Below, in pieces: positions 33,326 to 43,712 of a DNA stretch of 64,000 bases (its first letter is position 1; each line of letters starts with the position of its first letter). A program made the position numbers and the translations under genes. The stretch is taken from assembly GCA_045579705.1 (NCBI GenBank), contig JAZNMP010000004.1:1-64000 (forward strand). Reading direction: 5' to 3'. Below the pieces are notes generated by a model. It searched no databases. It was not told the DNA's origin and saw only the letters and a list, made by a program, of their open reading frames with translations. The DNA is from Lachnocurva sp045579705. GTDB lineage: Bacteria; Bacillota; Clostridia; Lachnospirales; Lachnospiraceae.

Positions 33326-34816
33326 TTATTTCACTTCTCTGATAACAGGTCTGATGGAAAAAATATTCTCGAAGAAATCTGCTTTTTCCTTAAACAGTCC
33401 TCGCTCGAGTGCAATCGAGGATTCCTCGTTTACACCGATTATCAGTTCGCGATCTGCTATAGATAATTTAACGTCCTTTAGTCTCTGTTTGTGGCTGCGG
33501 TCGAGCGCATTTGCTACACGCAGAATTGCAACCATCTTTGCGATATTCCAGTATTGCTTTCTAGTAAACATAGACGAGAGTTCCTTGTAATTTGGCAGGT
33601 CTTTACGATTATACTGCGCTACACAGGCAACCATCTGTCTCTCTTTATGTGTAAGTCCCAGAATTTCAGAAGAAAGGATAATTCTAAACGAGTTATTCGA
33701 AGCTTCTGAAATACTGATATATTTACCACAGTCATGCAGGATTACTGATACTCGAAGCATCAAGCGCATTCTGTCATTCATACCGTTTGAATCGCATATA
33801 ATATCGAAGATCTTGCAAGACAGATTGTCAAGCACTTCGATATGAGGGAAGTAGCTTCCATAGCGCTCGGCAAGGGAATACGCCGCAGAAATAACGTCCT
33901 TCTGGAAATCATGTTTTGGAACACAAAGCTTCTCGCGGTAGAGATAATCGAGCATGATACCGTCATTAATTGCAACCGCCGGAAGATGTACTTCGTCAGC
34001 CGGAATCATCGCAATAAGCTCCGAAGTCAGGATGTACATGGCACGCTCTAATGAGGAGAACACTGTACCTTCGTTATTCATCTTATCTTCCCATTCCTTT
34101 AAGAGGATAGAGCGAACTTCATCCGGTTTATAAGGAACACCATTCTTCAGCTTCTTTGAAGAACGGATACTTTTGTCAGCCATAACGATGAGGTTCGGAA
34201 TGTGTTTCTCTGGGAAGTACATATTCAGGAATGTATCGAGTTCTTTGTCTACGACATCCTTTATCTGTTCCGTACGATTATGCACATTCTTAAGTCTCTG
34301 CATAGTCATATACATCTTAAAAGTCCCGAGATCCAGATGCTGAGTGGTCTTTACCGCTCCATTCTTAAATAGGGTAAGCTGAAGTGATGCACCACCGAAA
34401 TCAACCATTAGAGCACCTTTCTGGATCATCTTATCGAAATTCTCGCTGGAAGCCACAGCCTCGTATTCATAGAAACGCTGTTCAGAATTTGTAAGTCTCG
34501 TAGGATCCAAGCCGACACGAAGACGAATCTGATCCACGAGGAACATTTCATTCTCCGCTTCATGGAGCATACTTCCTATCGCGAGAGTGTAATCATCGAC
34601 TCCATAAGAATCCATAGTAACCTTCATGTCGTTTAAGACGTTACAGATTTCTCTGGTTCTATCTACGCTAATACTCCCTTTATCAAAGATATCCATGATA
34701 GACGCTATAGGATAACGCATATTGTCGAGTTCCCTGGAAGTTCCATCATCTTTGATTTCAAATATCTTCATAGATATCGCATAGGAACCTATATAAATAG
34801 ACGAAAAGTATCTCAT
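33326..34816 (-). CDS. Ppx/GppA-family exopolyphosphatase-like protein with HD domain
   Basis: Predicted exopolyphosphatase or pppGpp phosphatase. The N-half has the actin-like ASKHA fold (YIGSYAISMKIFEI near 8-21; MVDFGGASLQLTLF near 143-156), and the C-half an HD-type domain (VILHDCGKYI near 356-365). The usual GSNS(I/V)R phosphate loop is altered to GSYAISM, so activity may differ. It overlaps the chorismate mutase gene by four bases and sits directly upstream of ppk. Confidence 0.85.
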   Translation of the reverse strand: MRYFSSIYIGSYAISMKIFEIKDDGTSRELDNMRYPIASIMDIFDKGSISVDRTREICNVLNDMKVTMDSYGVDDYTLAIGSMLHEAENEMFLVDQIRLRVGLDPTRLTNSEQRFYEYEAVASSENFDKMIQKGALMVDFGGASLQLTLFKNGAVKTTQHLDLGTFKMYMTMQRLKNVHNRTEQIKDVVDKELDTFLNMYFPEKHIPNLIVMADKSIRSSKKLKNGVPYKPDEVRSILLKEWEDKMNNEGTVFSSLERAMYILTSELIAMIPADEVHLPAVAINDGIMLDYLYREKLCVPKHDFQKDVISAAYSLAERYGSYFPHIEVLDNLSCKIFDIICDSNGMNDRMRLMLRVSVILHDCGKYISISEASNNSFRIILSSEILGLTHKERQMVACVAQYNRKDLPNYKELSSMFTRKQYWNIAKMVAILRVANALDRSHKQRLKDVKLSIADRELIIGVNEESSIALERGLFKEKADFFENIFSIRPVIREVK

Positions 34817-35094
34817 TTTTCCCCCTTTAGAAATAAACTCTGCTGGACTTCTCTACTTTCTTTCATTATAAACGAAAAAAGATTCCTGAAGCGTAAAGCT
34901 TCCTCTTTACTTTCTGCCCTGGATTCTATCGTATCCAGTTTCTCCTCTTCACGAGAGGAATCAAGAACCGGGATATTCTGTTCTTTTTTTACGAGATAGA
35001 CCTCCTCGGAGAGTTTCAGTCTCTGTCTATAGAGTCTGATAATCTCGTCATCTATCTCATCTATATCCACACGAATATCCCTAAGTTCTCTCAT
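34813..35094 (-). CDS. Monofunctional chorismate mutase, AroQ type
   Basis: All-helical protein of 93 residues matching chorismate mutase type II: LRDIRVDIDEIDDEIIRLYRQR (core RVDIDEIDDEIIRLYRQR, about 8-25), LSEEVYLVKKEQNIPVLDSS and REEEKL. Basic residues expected in the active site (first-helix R, R25, K35-36) are present. It would convert chorismate to prephenate for Phe/Tyr synthesis. It is squeezed between polC (4 bases) and the Ppx-like gene (4-base overlap) with no other aromatic genes nearby, an odd location. Confidence 0.8.
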   Translation of the reverse strand: MRELRDIRVDIDEIDDEIIRLYRQRLKLSEEVYLVKKEQNIPVLDSSREEEKLDTIESRAESKEEALRFRNLFSFIMKESREVQQSLFLKGEK

Positions 35095-35098
35095 ATAT

Positions 35099-38000
35099 CT
35101 AGTCTCCTAATCCAAAATCAAACAATGACAACTGGTTAGATTCAGGCAAGCCTCTGATGATACCCATTCTCTCCATGTCTTCGATATTTGTCTTTGAAAT
35201 CTTGCCTCGCTGTCTCAAATCGTCCTTTGACAAAAACTTTCGTTCCTTTGCAGCAATCTGCAGAGATTCGGCAGCTTTGTCACCCATGTTTGGAATAGTG
35301 TTAAACGGAGGCAAAAGCTTTCCATCTACTATTTTAAAATATCTCGCATCAGACTGGTAGAGGTCAATAGGCAAAAACTCAAAACCTCGAGCATACATTT
35401 CCTGAACGAGTCGCATATCTTTGTAAGTAGCTTCCTCTGAGTTAGACATCTTTTCTTTAGATGTATATTCCTTCATATAGCCTTCGAGGACTTCCTGACC
35501 GCGGCACATAAGTTCATAGTTGAACGCTGTCGCACGAATACTGAAAAAAGCTGCATAATAAGCCAGCGGATAGTAAACCTTGCAGTAGGCGATACGCCAG
35601 GCCATCATAACGTAGGCAGCAGCATGCGCTTTCGGGAACATGTATTTAATCTTCTCACAGGAACCGATATACCAATCCGGAACGCCATGTGCCTTCATAT
35701 CCGCCTTGTACTCATCCCACTCTTTGCACTTGCCCTTTGCAACAATACCCTTTCGTACTCGCTCCATGATAGTAAAGGCGCGCTCTGATTCGAGTCCTTT
35801 GTTGATGAGGTAAACCATAATATCATCTCGACAACAAATAGCTGTAGAAATCGTTGCGATTCCTTCTTTGATGAGGACTTCAGCATTTCCCTGCCAAACG
35901 TCAGTACCATGTGAAAGTCCTGAAATACGGATCAAGTCAGAGAACTCTGTTGGCTTCGCATCTTTCAGAAGTCCCATCGCGAAGTCAGTACCGAACTCTG
36001 GAACGCCGAGAGTTCCCATATCACACTTAAAGAGCTTGCTCTTTAGGTTCAGAGCTGAAGTATCCTTAAACAGTGACATAACACCCTTATCATCCAGAGG
36101 AATCGTAGTCGCATCGAGTCCGGTCAAATCCTCAAGCATTCGAATCATAGTAGGATCATCGTGTCCGAGAATATCGAGCTTCAGCAAGTTCGAATCGATG
36201 GAATGATAATCAAAATGTGTGGTGATAAAGTCAGATGTAATATCATCCGCAGGATGCTGTACAGGCGTAAAAGTATTAATCTCCTCTCCCACAGGAAGTA
36301 CGATGATACCACCCGGGTGCTGACCTGTGGTACGACGAACGCCGACACATCCACTTACTATTCTGTCTATCTCTACATTACGCTTTGCTATATTCTTCTC
36401 ATCGTAATATTTCTTCACATAACCAAAGGCAGTCTTGTCAGCGAGAGTACCTACTGTACCAGCTTTAAAGGTCTGGCCCTCTCCAAAGATAACCTCTGTA
36501 TATCTATGAGCCTTTCCCTGATAATCACCAGAGAAGTTTAGATCGATATCAGGCTCTTTGTTTCCCTTAAATCCCAGGAAAGTTTCGAAAGGAATATCAA
36601 ATCCTTCCTTTGCGAGGTAGGCTCCACATTTAGGACATTTTTTATCCGGCATATCACATCCCGAAGAACCATTCATAGAGTATTTCTTCACTTCATCAGA
36701 ATCGAAATCTACATAATGGCATTTCGGACATCTGTAGTGGGCGCTCAGCGGATTTACCTCCGTAATACCGGACATAGTCGCCGCAAACGAAGAACCAACA
36801 GATCCTCGCGAACCAACCAGATAACCATCCTCGTTTGACTTCCAAACGAGCTTCTGCGCGATGATGTACATAACGGCATAACCGTTTGAAATGATAGAGT
36901 TAAGCTCTCTCTCCAATCTAGCTTCTACAACTTCAGGCAAATTCTCACCATAGAGATCATGAGCTTTGGTATAACAAATAGTTCTAAGCATTCCATCTGA
37001 ATTCTCGATTACAGGCGGACATTTATCAGGACGAACCGGCGCAATCTTATCACACATATCTGCAATAAGATTAGTATTATCAATTACTATCTTACGCGCG
37101 ACATCTGACCCCAGGAATTCGAATTCCTGAAGCATCTCTTCTGTAGTATGAAGATACAGAGGAGGCTGTCTGTCAGCGTCCTTAAATCCCTTTCCTGCCT
37201 GGATGATGCGTCTGTAGATTTCATCTTCAGGATTCAAAAAATGAACGTCACAAGTAGCCACAACCGGCTTATTCAAATCTCTTCCTAGCTTTACTATCTT
37301 TCTGACGATATCACGAAGGCCTTCTTCATCCTCGATTCCACTTTTTTCATCTTCTATGAGATATCTATCGTTTCCAATAGGCTGAACTTCGAGGTAATCG
37401 TAAAAATCGGCAATCTCTCGAATCTTTGCCTCAGGTCTTCCATTTAATACAGCTTCGTAAAGTTCACCTGCAGAACAAGCTGATCCGATGATTAGACCTT
37501 CACGGTATTTACGAATCAAGCTCTTAGGAAGCTTCGCCACCTTCCTGTAATACTTCAGATGAGAGGCTGAGCATAGTCTATAAAGGTTTATACGTCCGAT
37601 ATCGTTCTTTGCAAGCAAGATGATATGATACTGGTGCAACTTTCGAATAGCTTCATCTGAAAGCTCAGAAGCACCGTCGATATCTTTCAGCGAATAGAGT
37701 CCTCGGTCTTTAAAGTCGATACATAATTTCTCAAAGATATGCGCAGTACATTCTGCGTCGTCGACAGCTCTATGATGATTCTCGAGAGAAACATTCAGAG
37801 CTTTTGCGACTCTATCAAGCTTATAGTTGGCAAGATGTGGCAGAGCGTAACGTGCCATCTCAACCGTATCCATATAAGTTTCAGGGCACTCAAGTCCGAG
37901 CTTCCCACAGTAAGAACGGATGAAGCTCATATCAAACTCCGCATTATGCGCTACCATAACCGCATCTTTACAGAACTCGATAAAAAGAGGAAGCACAGTT

Positions 38001-39547
38001 TCGATATTGCCGGCATTTACAACCATCGAATCATCGATAGATGTAAGTTCCGTAATACGATAAGGAATAGGGATCTCAGGATTTACAAACTCAGAGAATC
38101 TATCTGTAATCTTTCCGTTCTCGAAACGAACAGCGCCGATTTCGATAATTTTGTCTTTATCAGAATTAAAACCTGTAGTCTCCAAATCGAAAACCACGAA
38201 AGTAGAATCCAGATTCTGGTCCTTCGGATTAGTAACGATATTCTTCTCATCGTTTACGAGGTATCCTTCCAGACCATAGATAACCTTCATATCATCCATA
38301 CCATCTACTGTATGGTAAGCTTCAGGGAAGGCCTGAACTACACCGTGATCTGTAATAGCTATGGCTTTATGTCCAAACTTATGAGCCTGCTTAATAATAG
38401 ATGCAGCACTGGAGACTGCATCCATATCGCTCATCTTTGTATGACAGTGTAACTCAACTCGTTTATCTACAGAATTATCCGAGCGATAAACATTGTAATC
38501 CGGAATTAAGGTTACATTTGTCAGACGCTGGAGGTTAAGCTCGTGATCGTAAGCATCCATCAGAATATTTCCACGCACACGAACGAAAGCTCCTACTGTC
38601 AGACGGGAAAGAAGTTCCGCTTTCTGATCATCAGAGATAAATATCTTACAGTTGATAGAGTCAGTTCCATCATAAATACCGAAAGTCAGAATAGTTCTCT
38701 CATCACGAATAGGTTTCTCGTCGATAGCCAGCACCTGTCCTCGAACAGATACCTGACCAACTTCATCGATGATAGATTCAATAGAAACGATTTCTTCGAA
38801 ATCGTCCTTTCCGTAGATTACATTTGGATCTGAAGAACGAACGAGTGGGAAAGTCTTTCGACGACCCTTTTCTGACTTGAACTCGTCGTTCTGTCCACGC
38901 TTTGGTCCTGCCTCTTCCTTTCCTTCGGATTCTTCTGAGGCAGCCTCCGAATTATCACTATTCAAGTTGTTATAATAACGATTTGAAATATCCGAGAGTT
39001 TCGCTTTAACAACCTGCTCAGATTTCTGAAGCAAACCACCAGCTTCCTGCTCGACATAAGAAACATCGATAATACACTCAAATCCGCATCTATCACAAAA
39101 AACCTTGTGCAAATAAGCGACAAGGTCATTCTCATATATGCTCTCAATTCCCGTATTTGGAATCTCCAGCTCGATATGTGTATCATCCAGGAATTTAATT
39201 TTTGAATTCTTAAATACAGCATATAGAAGTCTATCGTTATCACGAATCTCCTCCAGAATACTGTCCTTGTATTCTTTGTATGCCATCTCCGGTGTATAAC
39301 CATCTGAAAGGCGGAATTTCTCGATAACGATAACCTCTACTGAAGAATTTTTAAAGTAATTATTATAGATAAGCTCTTCGAGCTTCTTAATACGTCTCTT
39401 TGAAACGATTCCCGGGAATTCAGTATAAACACGAACCATATTTCTGCTATTTGAAGCAGCTACTTTTTTTACTAGTGTATCGTCAAAGATTCTCTTCTTA
39501 TCATCTGTGACCAATCTAGGAAATACTTCTGAAAGTGTTTTGTCCAT
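35099..39547 (-). CDS. polC: DNA polymerase III PolC, Gram-positive type
   Basis: Leading-strand replicative polymerase of low-GC Gram-positives. Order seen: N-terminal domains (about 1-240), OB fold (about 250-350), PHP domain (VELHCHTKMSDMDAV, about 368-382) interrupted by a DnaQ-like 3'-5' exonuclease (FVVFDLETTGFNSDKDKIIE, about 454-473), remainder of PHP, polymerase palm with PDIDLNFSGDY (about 1010-1020), zinc-type cysteines near CPKCHYVDF and CPKCGAY, and C-terminal fingers. Length 1482 is normal. It lies 23 bases after ispG. Confidence 0.97.
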   Translation of the reverse strand: MDKTLSEVFPRLVTDDKKRIFDDTLVKKVAASNSRNMVRVYTEFPGIVSKRRIKKLEELIYNNYFKNSSVEVIVIEKFRLSDGYTPEMAYKEYKDSILEEIRDNDRLLYAVFKNSKIKFLDDTHIELEIPNTGIESIYENDLVAYLHKVFCDRCGFECIIDVSYVEQEAGGLLQKSEQVVKAKLSDISNRYYNNLNSDNSEAASEESEGKEEAGPKRGQNDEFKSEKGRRKTFPLVRSSDPNVIYGKDDFEEIVSIESIIDEVGQVSVRGQVLAIDEKPIRDERTILTFGIYDGTDSINCKIFISDDQKAELLSRLTVGAFVRVRGNILMDAYDHELNLQRLTNVTLIPDYNVYRSDNSVDKRVELHCHTKMSDMDAVSSAASIIKQAHKFGHKAIAITDHGVVQAFPEAYHTVDGMDDMKVIYGLEGYLVNDEKNIVTNPKDQNLDSTFVVFDLETTGFNSDKDKIIEIGAVRFENGKITDRFSEFVNPEIPIPYRITELTSIDDSMVVNAGNIETVLPLFIEFCKDAVMVAHNAEFDMSFIRSYCGKLGLECPETYMDTVEMARYALPHLANYKLDRVAKALNVSLENHHRAVDDAECTAHIFEKLCIDFKDRGLYSLKDIDGASELSDEAIRKLHQYHIILLAKNDIGRINLYRLCSASHLKYYRKVAKLPKSLIRKYREGLIIGSACSAGELYEAVLNGRPEAKIREIADFYDYLEVQPIGNDRYLIEDEKSGIEDEEGLRDIVRKIVKLGRDLNKPVVATCDVHFLNPEDEIYRRIIQAGKGFKDADRQPPLYLHTTEEMLQEFEFLGSDVARKIVIDNTNLIADMCDKIAPVRPDKCPPVIENSDGMLRTICYTKAHDLYGENLPEVVEARLERELNSIISNGYAVMYIIAQKLVWKSNEDGYLVGSRGSVGSSFAATMSGITEVNPLSAHYRCPKCHYVDFDSDEVKKYSMNGSSGCDMPDKKCPKCGAYLAKEGFDIPFETFLGFKGNKEPDIDLNFSGDYQGKAHRYTEVIFGEGQTFKAGTVGTLADKTAFGYVKKYYDEKNIAKRNVEIDRIVSGCVGVRRTTGQHPGGIIVLPVGEEINTFTPVQHPADDITSDFITTHFDYHSIDSNLLKLDILGHDDPTMIRMLEDLTGLDATTIPLDDKGVMSLFKDTSALNLKSKLFKCDMGTLGVPEFGTDFAMGLLKDAKPTEFSDLIRISGLSHGTDVWQGNAEVLIKEGIATISTAICCRDDIMVYLINKGLESERAFTIMERVRKGIVAKGKCKEWDEYKADMKAHGVPDWYIGSCEKIKYMFPKAHAAAYVMMAWRIAYCKVYYPLAYYAAFFSIRATAFNYELMCRGQEVLEGYMKEYTSKEKMSNSEEATYKDMRLVQEMYARGFEFLPIDLYQSDARYFKIVDGKLLPPFNTIPNMGDKAAESLQIAAKERKFLSKDDLRQRGKISKTNIEDMERMGIIRGLPESNQLSLFDFGLGD

Positions 39548-39570
39548 GTTAATACTCGCTTCCCTTAATA

Positions 39571-40644
39571 TTAAATCTCTACTCCGCGTTCCTTCGCTTC
39601 TCGTAGGAGCTCGCCACGTAGAGTTTCTAGCAATTCTGATTCAGGGACTTTCTTTATTACTTCACCTTTACGGATCAAAAGTCCCACATTTTTTCCACCG
39701 GCAATACCAAAATCAGCTTCCTTTGCTTCGCCCGGGCCATTTACGATACATCCCATAACAGCCACTTTGATATCCAGCGGAATATCTCTAACCATCTCTT
39801 CTGTTTTGTTTGCGAGGTCGATTAGATCTATCTCTGTACGACCGCAAGTAGGGCAAGAAACTATTTCGACTCCGCCCTTTCTCAAACCTAAAGTTTTTAA
39901 AATCTTCTTTCCTGCTTCAATTTCCAGAACCGGATCACCTGACAGAGACACACGAATAGTATCCCCTATTCCTTCTGAAAGAATCAGAGACAATCCTACA
40001 GCAGATTTGATACTTCCGGAAAAAACAGTGCCGGATTCAGTAATACCTACATGAAGAGGATAATCTGTTTTATCTGAAATAAGTTTATGTGCTTCGAGAG
40101 CCATCAAAACATCTGAAGATTTGATGGAGATAACGAGATTATCATATCCCATATCTTCGATGAGCTTTGCTTTATTTAATGCGCTCTCAACCAGACCTTC
40201 GGCTGTTACGCCATGGTATTTCTCCACTAAATTAGCTTCAAGAGAACCGCTGTTAACACCTACTCGAATTGGAATATTCTTCTCTTTACATGCATCGACT
40301 ACTGCTTTTACTCTCTCGTTTGATCCGATATTGCCAGGATTTATACGTATCTTGTCAGCACCGTTTTCGATAGCCAGGAGAGCCAAACGATAATCAAAAT
40401 GAATATCTGCAACCAGAGGAATATGTATGCGTTCTTTGATAGCCTTTATCGCACGTGCATCCTCTTCTGTAGGACAGGCACAACGAACGATATCACAACC
40501 AGCTTTTTCCAATGCGAGAATCTGGGCTACAGTAGCTTCGACATCTCTAGTCTTTGTGTTTGTCATAGACTGAATCAGGATAGGGTTGTCGCCACCGATA
40601 ACTTTATTTCCTATACGTATTTCTCTGGATTTTCTTCTATTCAT
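39571..40644 (-). CDS. ispG: 4-hydroxy-3-methylbut-2-enyl diphosphate synthase (flavodoxin) IspG
   Basis: Iron-sulfur enzyme of the MEP pathway that forms HMBPP. N-terminal TIM-barrel (GGDNPILIQSMTNT near 16-29) and C-terminal cluster domain with SCPTCGRTEIDL near 263-274 and VMGCIVNGPGEAKEADFGIAG near 298-318 (conserved Cys residues). I choose the ATG at 40644 (MNRRKSREI), with AAAGG seven bases upstream. An ATG eight codons earlier overlaps the rseP stop (ATGA) but lacks a ribosome site. With dxr and ispH, three MEP genes lie in this window. Confidence 0.95.
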   Translation of the reverse strand: MNRRKSREIRIGNKVIGGDNPILIQSMTNTKTRDVEATVAQILALEKAGCDIVRCACPTEEDARAIKAIKERIHIPLVADIHFDYRLALLAIENGADKIRINPGNIGSNERVKAVVDACKEKNIPIRVGVNSGSLEANLVEKYHGVTAEGLVESALNKAKLIEDMGYDNLVISIKSSDVLMALEAHKLISDKTDYPLHVGITESGTVFSGSIKSAVGLSLILSEGIGDTIRVSLSGDPVLEIEAGKKILKTLGLRKGGVEIVSCPTCGRTEIDLIDLANKTEEMVRDIPLDIKVAVMGCIVNGPGEAKEADFGIAGGKNVGLLIRKGEVIKKVPESELLETLRGELLREAKERGVEI

Positions 40645-40664
40645 AATAATGCCTTTCGAATTAA

Positions 40665-41696
40665 TCATAGAAACAGTTTTCTAATATCATTTCCCATAAC
40701 CAGAACCATAAGTCCCATCAAGATAACGAATCCGGCATAATTCAGAGTGTTCTCGAATTTTTCCGAAGGTTTCTTTCTGGTAATCATCTCCCAGATGTAG
40801 AGAACGAGTCTGCCACCATCCAAAGCTGGGATAGGAAGCAGATTCATAACACCGAGGTTTGCAGAAAGCAGAACTATCATATAGATCATCTGCATAACTA
40901 CTGCAAATACACCAAGACTAACGGTTGCATTATAGGAATCACCGATTACTTTTACTATACCGACAGGGCCAGACATGTCATTTAATGAAACTGTACCTGT
41001 TATCAGCATCTTTAAAGACATAACTGTTATATAAATCATCTCTTTCAGCTGATAGAAGCCATGAGTTACTGCAGTGACAGCATTTGCTTTCACGCTCTTT
41101 CCAGCTGTAATGCCGAGTAAATATCTCTTTGACGCCTTATCATACTTCGGAGTCAGAGTTGTAGTGACCTTCTTTCCATCGCGAATGTATGTAACTTCTA
41201 CCTTCTCGCCAGGATGGAAGACACTATAATAGCTTACTTCCTGATAAAAATGGACATTATAATTTCCAAGTCTAACGATCTCGTCTCCTGCTTTGAGTCC
41301 TGCCTCGCTGGCTGGGTAGTTCGCATTTACTGCACCAATCTTTGCTGGTGTATATCCGATTCCTGCAATTAAAACGATTGAAAGCAGAAATGCCAGGATA
41401 AAATTAAACAAAGGTCCCGCAAATACTATCAAAAACCTCTGCCATACTTTTTTCTTCTGAAAAGATCTGTCATCATCGCTCTCACTCTCTTCGCCCTCCA
41501 TAACACAGGCTCCACCAAAAGGAAGCAGATGAATCGAAAAATCTGTCTCGCCACGTTTAAAACCACAAATTCTAGGTCCTAAACCTACCATGAACTCGTT
41601 TACTTTGACATCGCAGGCTTTTGCTACGATGAAATGTCCAAATTCATGAAATATAATAATAAACCCAAATATCAGTATCGCAATAATAATGTTCAT
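40665..41696 (-). CDS. rseP: Site-2 intramembrane metalloprotease RseP/RasP
   Basis: Zinc protease that cuts anti-sigma factors and signal-peptide remnants within the membrane. The zinc motif HEFGH is at about 17-21 in the first membrane helix; a PDZ domain spans about 120-190 (YPASEAGLKAGDEIVRLG); the second active-site motif NLLPIPALDGGRL is near 286-298. Four membrane helices. Length 343. It lies 12 bases after dxr in the conserved cdsA-dxr-rseP order. Confidence 0.95.
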   Translation of the reverse strand: MNIIIAILIFGFIIIFHEFGHFIVAKACDVKVNEFMVGLGPRICGFKRGETDFSIHLLPFGGACVMEGEESESDDDRSFQKKKVWQRFLIVFAGPLFNFILAFLLSIVLIAGIGYTPAKIGAVNANYPASEAGLKAGDEIVRLGNYNVHFYQEVSYYSVFHPGEKVEVTYIRDGKKVTTTLTPKYDKASKRYLLGITAGKSVKANAVTAVTHGFYQLKEMIYITVMSLKMLITGTVSLNDMSGPVGIVKVIGDSYNATVSLGVFAVVMQMIYMIVLLSANLGVMNLLPIPALDGGRLVLYIWEMITRKKPSEKFENTLNYAGFVILMGLMVLVMGNDIRKLFL

Positions 41697-41708
41697 GAAC
41701 GTCCCCTT

Positions 41709-42863
41709 TTAAATGTTTGAATAATTATTTCTTACGAAATCTTTAGCTAACTTCTCTGTTTCGAGGATATCCTCCAATGTAGGATTCTCGATAAATTTCA
41801 CAGTATTCATAGCAGCTTCTATCAATCTCGGAATAGTTACAAAGGAAATCTCTTCCTTTAGAAGTAGATTAACCGCTTCTTCATTTGCCGCATTAAATAC
41901 TGTAGGAATATTTCCACCTTTATCCATAGCATCAAAAGCCAGTTTTAAGCCTCTAAAAGTCTCAATATCAGGCTTCTCGAAGCTCATAACCCCGAGCTCA
42001 AAGAGGTTCAGTTTCTTTGCATTAAGAACCGGTCTCTTCGGATATGTTAAAGCGTATTGAATTGGGATTCGCATGTCTGGCGCACCAAACTGACCGATGA
42101 TGGCTCCATCATCAAATTCTACTGCAGAATGAAGGATACTCTGTGGATGAACCACTACTTCAATTCTATCCCTTTCCACACCAAATAACCATCCGGCTTC
42201 CATAACTTCGAGACCTTTGTTTATCATACCAGCAGAATCGATAGTTACTTTGTTACCCATATCCCAGTTAGGATTCTTTAAGACATCCTGAAGCTTTACA
42301 TTAGAAAGACGCTCCTTTGTAAATCCTCTGAAAGGACCGCCTGAAGCTGTGAGAATAATCTTTGAAATATGATTCTCACGCTCTCCCTGCAAACTCTGGA
42401 AGATAGCACTGTGTTCACTGTCTACAGGATAGATTTCAACCTCATTTCGCTTTGCTTCTTCCATAACTATAGAACCCGCACAAACGAGAGTCTCTTTGTT
42501 TGCGAGCGCGATATCTTTACCGGAACGAATAGCTTCGAGAGTCGGTCTGATGCCGAGCATACCTACGATAGCTGTCACAAGCATGTCTGATTCACTATCT
42601 TTAGCTACCTGAAGCAGACCTTCCATTCCGTAATATATTTTTACATCTAAATCGCGAATAGCATTAGATAATTCAGAAGCTTCTTTTTCCCCATATACGG
42701 AAACAAATGCCGGTTTAAACTTACGAATCTGTTCTTCAAGTAATTTAATATTTCTGCCACATGACAGAGATGTAACTTTAAATTTGTCCGGATGCTGCGA
42801 AATAACATCCAAAGTCTGGGTTCCAATAGAGCCTGTTGAGCCCAGAATAGCTATATTTTTCAT
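41709..42863 (-). CDS. dxr: 1-deoxy-D-xylulose 5-phosphate reductoisomerase
   Basis: First committed enzyme of the MEP pathway, using NADPH and a divalent metal. NADPH-binding GSTGSIGTQTLDVI is at about 7-20; catalytic IYPVDSEHSAIFQ near 144-156 and LTASGGPFRG near 175-184 are intact. Length 384 is normal. The ribosome site (AGAAAGAA) is weak. Gap of 21 bases after cdsA. Confidence 0.96.
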   Translation of the reverse strand: MKNIAILGSTGSIGTQTLDVISQHPDKFKVTSLSCGRNIKLLEEQIRKFKPAFVSVYGEKEASELSNAIRDLDVKIYYGMEGLLQVAKDSESDMLVTAIVGMLGIRPTLEAIRSGKDIALANKETLVCAGSIVMEEAKRNEVEIYPVDSEHSAIFQSLQGERENHISKIILTASGGPFRGFTKERLSNVKLQDVLKNPNWDMGNKVTIDSAGMINKGLEVMEAGWLFGVERDRIEVVVHPQSILHSAVEFDDGAIIGQFGAPDMRIPIQYALTYPKRPVLNAKKLNLFELGVMSFEKPDIETFRGLKLAFDAMDKGGNIPTVFNAANEEAVNLLLKEEISFVTIPRLIEAAMNTVKFIENPTLEDILETEKLAKDFVRNNYSNI

Positions 42864-42884
42864 AAATATTCTTTCTAATCACGA

Positions 42885-43697
42885 TTAAACGTGATGAACT
42901 AATACCATTGAAAGGAAATATACGATAGGGGCTGTAATGATAATACTATCGAATCTGTCGAGTACACCACCATGTCCCGGAATAAGCTTGCCATAATCCT
43001 TGATATCATGCTCTCTCTTTATCGCAGATGCGGCGAGATCACCGATCATAGAAACGAGCGCACCCACTGCTCCGATGAGACCGATAAGTGCGATATCCCT
43101 AACCTGGAAATTAAGCTGCATCTTGAAGATATAACAATAAACCATGTTCAGGATTGCAGAACCGAGGACTCCACCGATTGCACCTTCGATAGTCTTCTTT
43201 GGACTGAGAACAGGAGCCATCTTATGCTTACCGAACAGTCTTCCGGCGCAGTAAGCAAAGGTATCTGAACCCCATGCACAGAGGAAGATAATCCAAACGA
43301 GGTATTTACCTTTGACAGGGATTTCTCTAGTCAGATAAATAAATGAAAGCATTACTGAAACATAGAAGAATCCAAAGAATCCACCAAATACATTTAAAGT
43401 ATTGTACTTAGGATAACCGAGCACATACGCACCCAGTAAAACTATCAGGAAGATGATAGTGTAAATGACCGGGCTATGTACAACTTCTAGTTTTAGGTTC
43501 AGATAGTAAAAAATAGTCATCAAGATAGAAAGATATGCTATAGATGATTTTTCCATCTTCAACGCTTTGAAAAGCTCATAAATACCGATTAATGAAAGCA
43601 AAAAAGTTGAAGCAAGTAAAACTTCATTTCCTGTTGAAATAAGAAGTAAAGCAGCGATTACTAACACAATACCGCTGATCAATCTAGTACGAAACAT
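42885..43697 (-). CDS. cdsA: Phosphatidate cytidylyltransferase
   Basis: Membrane enzyme making CDP-diacylglycerol from phosphatidate and CTP. About eight membrane segments; the C-terminal signature KDYGKLIPGHGGVLDRFDS (about 232-250) is the CDP-DAG synthase motif. Length 270. AAGGAG precedes the ATG, and it follows uppS by 15 bases. Confidence 0.96.
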   Translation of the reverse strand: MFRTRLISGIVLVIAALLLISTGNEVLLASTFLLSLIGIYELFKALKMEKSSIAYLSILMTIFYYLNLKLEVVHSPVIYTIIFLIVLLGAYVLGYPKYNTLNVFGGFFGFFYVSVMLSFIYLTREIPVKGKYLVWIIFLCAWGSDTFAYCAGRLFGKHKMAPVLSPKKTIEGAIGGVLGSAILNMVYCYIFKMQLNFQVRDIALIGLIGAVGALVSMIGDLAASAIKREHDIKDYGKLIPGHGGVLDRFDSIIITAPIVYFLSMVLVHHV

Positions 43698-43712
43698 AAT
43701 ATCTCCTTTGTA

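Noticed and set aside
37739..38452. 237-codon plus-strand frame opposite polC
   Set aside because: It lies wholly within the conserved PolC exonuclease/PHP region on the other strand, has no recognisable domain or ribosome site, and is a typical antisense shadow.
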